A stretch of DNA of 64,000 nt, taken from the IMG/VR virus record IMGVR_UViG_3300020477_000014, positions 62,001 to 126,000 of that record; one strand, written 5' to 3'. This document shows positions 60,645 through 64,000 of this stretch, piece after piece. Source of the DNA: a virus. Every line of letters starts with the position of its first letter. The stretch's first letter is position 1. The notes under the pieces are model-generated. The model searched no databases, was not told the DNA's origin, and was given only the letters and a program-made list of their open reading frames with translations. Both the position numbers and the translations under genes were made by a program.

Positions 60645-61133
60645 ATGTCGAATGAATGGAAAAGACCAAAACAACCACCTCCGCCGCTGTTTTTAGGAGA
60701 GAAAGAGCGCAATCTAGTTAAACAGGTTAATGACGAACTTATAGAGAAGGTCATAGGTCAACAAATTCTCTATTATCCTATTGATCTAGAAAGTACTCAT
60801 TTTCACGATTTGTATGGCGAGGCTATCACTAAGAGCTATCTGCCTCCCGTAAGAGTATATGCCTTGGTGGAGTTTACCAAAGAAGGCACTGAGTACCTAG
60901 AGAATGCCGGAGTTGACAAAACGTGGGAAATTATGGTCAATTTTCATCGTCGACGACTAACAGAAGATCAGAACTTGTATGTTCGTGAAGGAGATTTTGT
61001 CTTATATGGGGATTATTATTATGAGATTGTATCTCTTTCGGAGCCACGTAAATTATTTGGCCAAGTAGATTATTCGTTTGAAATTGCTGCTACTTGTAAG
61101 AGATCTAGAAAAGGATTATTCGATGCTACCTGA
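60645..61133 (+). CDS. Head-closure/neck protein (162 aa), T4 gp14-like by position
   Basis: MSNEWKRPKQPPPPLFLGEK starts after ATGAATG overlap-style spacing. A beta-rich core includes YYPIDLESTHFHDLYGEAIT and VREGDFVLYGDYYYEIVSLS. The compact size and place between neck and tail-completion genes support a head-tail connector role. The end overlaps the next gene by 11 nt. The gp14 label is positional. Confidence 0.78.
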   Translation: MSNEWKRPKQPPPPLFLGEKERNLVKQVNDELIEKVIGQQILYYPIDLESTHFHDLYGEAITKSYLPPVRVYALVEFTKEGTEYLENAGVDKTWEIMVNFHRRRLTEDQNLYVREGDFVLYGDYYYEIVSLSEPRKLFGQVDYSFEIAATCKRSRKGLFDAT

Positions 61134-62007
61134 TAACTTTAACTTCGCACAGATGCCAACGGGCTCCGGACCCTTTTCTTTGAAAGAGGTGGGAATGCTT
61201 TCGTCCACTATCGAGGACATTGACCAAGCTATGACCGCATGGGTTAAGGATGACTTACGTTTGACGACGCGCACCAACGAAGGATTGATTACGGTTCCTG
61301 TTTTGTGGCAGGCGCCCGAAAGAGCTTATCAAATCAAGCACAAGAAGGATTTACGAGATGATGCCGGCGCCCTTAAGCTTCCCTTGGTATCCGTTGAGCG
61401 CACCAATATCACCAAAGATCCATCAAGAAAAGGATCTTTCCAGGCGCACCTGTTTTCAGCTAATCGTAATGGCAGGTCGGGAAGATTCGTGATCGCCAAG
61501 CGTATAGTGCCGAACAAGACGCGCAACTTTGCTGTAGCAGCCGGCACTCGAGTTGAAGATGTAGCTGACGGCGAGCGACAAAGATATTTTCCAAGAGTTA
61601 ATAAAAAAGTAGTTATTCAGACTGTTTCTATCCCGATCCCTGTGTATGTAAGCGTGGATTACAAAATTACTCTTAAATCTGAGTACCAACAACAAATGAA
61701 TGATTTGGTGGCTCCCTTTGTTGCGCGCACCGGACAGATTAATGCCTTTACACTATACAGAAAGAACCATTCTTATGAGGCTTTTATCCAACAAACCTTT
61801 GCTCACAATAATAATGTTTCTAATTTAGCGGAAGATATGCGGATGTTTGGAACGGAGATAACAATCAGTGTTTTGGGGTATCTAATCGGGGAAGGGGAAA
61901 GCGACGATCGTCCCATTGTTCGCATTGACGAAAACACAGTAGAGTTTCAGTTTCCTAGTGAGTCGGTGGTACCACCGGGTAATCCAAATTTATTTAGTTC
62001 AAAGTAG
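61123..62007 (+). CDS. Tail completion/sheath stabiliser (T4 gp15-like), 294 aa
   Basis: The start at 61123 (MLPDNFNFAQMPTG) is preferred to an in-frame ATG at 61078, which would add 15 residues inside the previous gene. Layout resembles gp15: an early ITVPVLWQAPERAY, then LPLVSVERTNITKD, and a later pair of strands with SIPIPVYVSVDYKITLKSEY and GTEITISVLGYLIGEGES. gp15 caps the tail and joins it to the neck. The next gene is the sheath, as expected. Confidence 0.8.
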   Translation: MLPDNFNFAQMPTGSGPFSLKEVGMLSSTIEDIDQAMTAWVKDDLRLTTRTNEGLITVPVLWQAPERAYQIKHKKDLRDDAGALKLPLVSVERTNITKDPSRKGSFQAHLFSANRNGRSGRFVIAKRIVPNKTRNFAVAAGTRVEDVADGERQRYFPRVNKKVVIQTVSIPIPVYVSVDYKITLKSEYQQQMNDLVAPFVARTGQINAFTLYRKNHSYEAFIQQTFAHNNNVSNLAEDMRMFGTEITISVLGYLIGEGESDDRPIVRIDENTVEFQFPSESVVPPGNPNLFSSK

Positions 62008-62064
62008 ATCAGGAAGTGAAAACAATCTTTTATTGGTGTGGGTCCGCCTTTTGAGAATAAAAAT

Positions 62065-62072
62065 ACTATTTA
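62065..62072 (+). promoter_or_regulatory. ACTATTTA motif, candidate late promoter of the sheath gene
   Basis: Exact ACTATTTA, 62 nt before the sheath ATG in a 127-nt gap. No terminator-like hairpin is evident in that gap. Confidence 0.5.
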
Positions 62073-62134
62073 TTTAATGATTGAAGTGGCAAATAACAGA
62101 CCATTTTTTAGACATCTTAAAAGGAACCATAATC

Positions 62135-64000
62135 ATGTCAGTGAAAAGTTTTAAATTTGTATCTCCTGGAGTGTTTATTCACGAAATAGATAATTCCTTT
62201 GTGCCGAAATCGGCGGAAGCCATTGGTCCCGTTGTTATCGGGAGGGCTGCCAGAGGGATATCAATGCAGCCGGTAAAGGTGGAGTCGTATTCTGAGTATG
62301 TTGAAATGTTCGGCGATACGGTACCTGGATTTGCCGGTGGTGACATTTCCCGAGATGGAAATTTCCAATCTCCGATGTATGGAACTTATGCTTCGAAGGC
62401 TTTTTTGCGGGCTAATGTGGCTCCATTAAATTATATTCGTCTTTTGGGACAACAAAGCACAAACGCTAGTGCCGAGGGCTACGCTGGGTGGCAAACTGAA
62501 AACAATGTTAATCCCCAACTAGACTCAAATGGTGGCGCCTATGGGATGTTCTTGTTTAAAAGCAGTAGTGCCACCCAAGGGAAACTCCTGGGTCAGGTAA
62601 ATTTGGGAGAAGGACGCCTAGGGGCTATCTTTTATGTTAACAATTCGGCATCGTTACAGTTGTCGGGCAACTTTATTTCGGGTACCCGAGGCGACTGGGA
62701 CGCGAACAACGCCGGCCAAGGAATCGGAACAGTTATCTATAATCACGATGAGGGTGACCGCCTTTTTACGGTTGTTCTTACTTCATCGAATGGAACGTAT
62801 AATGAGAAAGTCCAATTTAACTTTGATGACACTTCGGATTTTTACATCAGGAAGAGAATCAACACCAATCCTCAATTGACTAGTGCTCCTGGTTCCTTTT
62901 ATCCCACCAGTTCTCACAAGCCGTATTGGTTAGGGGCGACATATGATCAATTTTTACGCGAAGGTGGTTATATCCCGGGCAAAAATTTGTCCGCAGTTAT
63001 ATTGCCCTTGGCAAATACCGCAAGTACATCCATCGGACCTCATAACTTGCGCGAAGCATCTAGAGAGGCTGCGACTGGCTGGTTCGTTGGTCAAGATACT
63101 GGTCCTCACGGCACATCCTTCGTAATTCAACATTTAAAGAACAACAAACTATTTCGCCTTAAAGGTCGCGGTCACGGAGAATGGCTTCATAGGAATCTGA
63201 AAGTTTCTATTGAGAAAATACGAGTTTCTAATTCCTCTCTTACCGACTACGGTACATTTTCGGTAGTTTTGCGCAGCCTGCTGGACACAGATAACAATGT
63301 GCAGGTAGTTGAGAGATTCGATAACTGCACATTAGATCCATCTTCTCCTAATTTTGTTGCACGAAAGATCGGCGATATGTATCTTAAGTGGGATGACAAC
63401 AAGAAAACACTTCAACAGGTAGGGGAGTATCCTAATAATTCTCGCTTTGTGTATGTTGAATGTAATCCGGATGTGGAAGCCGGCGCAACAAACCCGGCGC
63501 TTTTGCCAGTAGGGTTTTTGGGAATTCCTAAATTTACCAACGTGACAGACCTCTTCGCCGGAGCAGTTGTGGGAGCAGGCGTCGGCAATAATTCTCTAGC
63601 GAACAAGTATATTTATTGGACCACCACCGCCGACGGGTTCATTGGACTAGGCATGCCGGGTACCCTCCCCAGGACACATCTCAACAGATCAATATTGAGC
63701 GGCGGCGCCGGGACAACCAACGTCGTAGCTGGCTCCGGACACCATTCGGCGTCTTTGATGGCATTTCCCTCTAGTTCTTATAGACAGAACGCCTCCGATG
63801 GTGGACTGTCAGATCCCACAAATGCTTATTGGGGATTTAGTACTACACGGACTGTCGACTCGAGTCGAAGTGATCATAGTGTTATGGATTTGGGGAACCT
63901 GCTTAAAAGCGACTTTAAGGATGATTGGTCGACCTATGATGCCGCGACTGACGGAATCGACCCATGGGACTTGATTTTCACCTTACAAGATCTTTCGGCT
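62135..64000 (+). CDS. Tail sheath protein (T4 gp18-like), 3' truncated by the window
   Basis: The open frame runs from ATG at 62135 (AAAAGGAACC site upstream) to the window end, 622 codons without a stop. The N-terminus SFKFVSPGVFIHEIDNSFVP, then IGPVVIGRAARGISMQPVKV and FGDTVPGF is the classic contractile sheath start. It shows the phage has a contractile tail. The middle (LSGNFISGTRGDWDANNAGQ and later loops) is an insertion-rich surface region. The C-terminal assembly domain lies outside the window. Confidence 0.92.
   Translation, partial: MSVKSFKFVSPGVFIHEIDNSFVPKSAEAIGPVVIGRAARGISMQPVKVESYSEYVEMFGDTVPGFAGGDISRDGNFQSPMYGTYASKAFLRANVAPLNYIRLLGQQSTNASAEGYAGWQTENNVNPQLDSNGGAYGMFLFKSSSATQGKLLGQVNLGEGRLGAIFYVNNSASLQLSGNFISGTRGDWDANNAGQGIGTVIYNHDEGDRLFTVVLTSSNGTYNEKVQFNFDDTSDFYIRKRINTNPQLTSAPGSFYPTSSHKPYWLGATYDQFLREGGYIPGKNLSAVILPLANTASTSIGPHNLREASREAATGWFVGQDTGPHGTSFVIQHLKNNKLFRLKGRGHGEWLHRNLKVSIEKIRVSNSSLTDYGTFSVVLRSLLDTDNNVQVVERFDNCTLDPSSPNFVARKIGDMYLKWDDNKKTLQQVGEYPNNSRFVYVECNPDVEAGATNPALLPVGFLGIPKFTNVTDLFAGAVVGAGVGNNSLANKYIYWTTTADGFIGLGMPGTLPRTHLNRSILSGGAGTTNVVAGSGHHSASLMAFPSSSYRQNASDGGLSDPTNAYWGFSTTRTVDSSRSDHSVMDLGNLLKSDFKDDWSTYDAATDGIDPWDLIFTLQDLSA

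Noticed and set aside
1-64000. tRNA genes
   Set aside because: The few intergenic gaps are at most about 150 nt and none shows a cloverleaf with a T-arm GTTCRA-type sequence and acceptor pairing.

Overview
The window is part of a tailed-phage genome, almost certainly a contractile-tailed (myovirus-type) marine or environmental phage. All supported genes lie on the + strand, are tightly packed and often overlap by 4-41 nt. There are no rRNA, tRNA, integrase or metabolic operon genes. The head and packaging set is T4-like in family content: large terminase, portal, prohead protease with His/Ser residues, acidic scaffold, gp23-type major capsid protein, neck proteins, gp15-like tail completion protein and tail sheath. 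It is only distantly T4-like in sequence. The host cannot be named, but the sigma70-type promoters and the holin/spanin-like genes point to a Gram-negative bacterium. No gene-free stretch exceeds about 150 nt.

Layout. (1) 3-27824: eleven virion structural genes, including a 3,830-residue protein with LamG-type folds, a family sharing an 'LTxxGxxxL' N-terminus, and a pair of paralogues. (2) 27849-35954: a nucleic-acid and cell-biology block with a RuvC-like nuclease, a zinc-ribbon/TOPRIM primase, one polypeptide fusing SbcD/Mre11 nuclease to SbcC/Rad50 ATPase, an FtsZ/tubulin-like GTPase, and four small proteins with similar amphipathic N-termini. (3) 36006-37517: a lysis-like cassette (small membrane protein, holin-like, i-spanin-like, exported/anchored protein) and a zinc-ribbon protein. 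(4) 37501-45400: terminase, portal, two unknowns, a DUF1360-like membrane protein, prohead protease, two more small proteins and a ribosomal protein bS21-like protein. (5) 45440-55280: fibre or decoration genes, including a 1,617-residue protein that appears to be a 120-residue fold split by about 1,500 residues of LamG-rich insertion, plus a mini Smr protein. (6) 55325-64000: scaffold, major capsid protein, decoration-like protein, basic histone-like protein, neck/tail-completion proteins and the start of the tail sheath.

Regulation. Four near-identical promoters (TTGACA, 17-bp spacer with TG at the extended -10 position, TATAWT) precede the ruvC-like, primase, sbcDC and lysis genes, with very short or absent leaders. 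A different motif, ACTAYTTA, recurs just upstream of structural genes, often after an intrinsic terminator, and is a good candidate for the phage late promoter. Four intrinsic terminators divide the late region.

The most interesting elements are the FtsZ-like GTPase beside the SbcDC fusion, the bS21-like protein among head genes, a recurrent and apparently uncharacterised module inserted into three different virion proteins, and a set of T4-like capsid-targeting/cleavage signals linking small proteins to the prohead protease.
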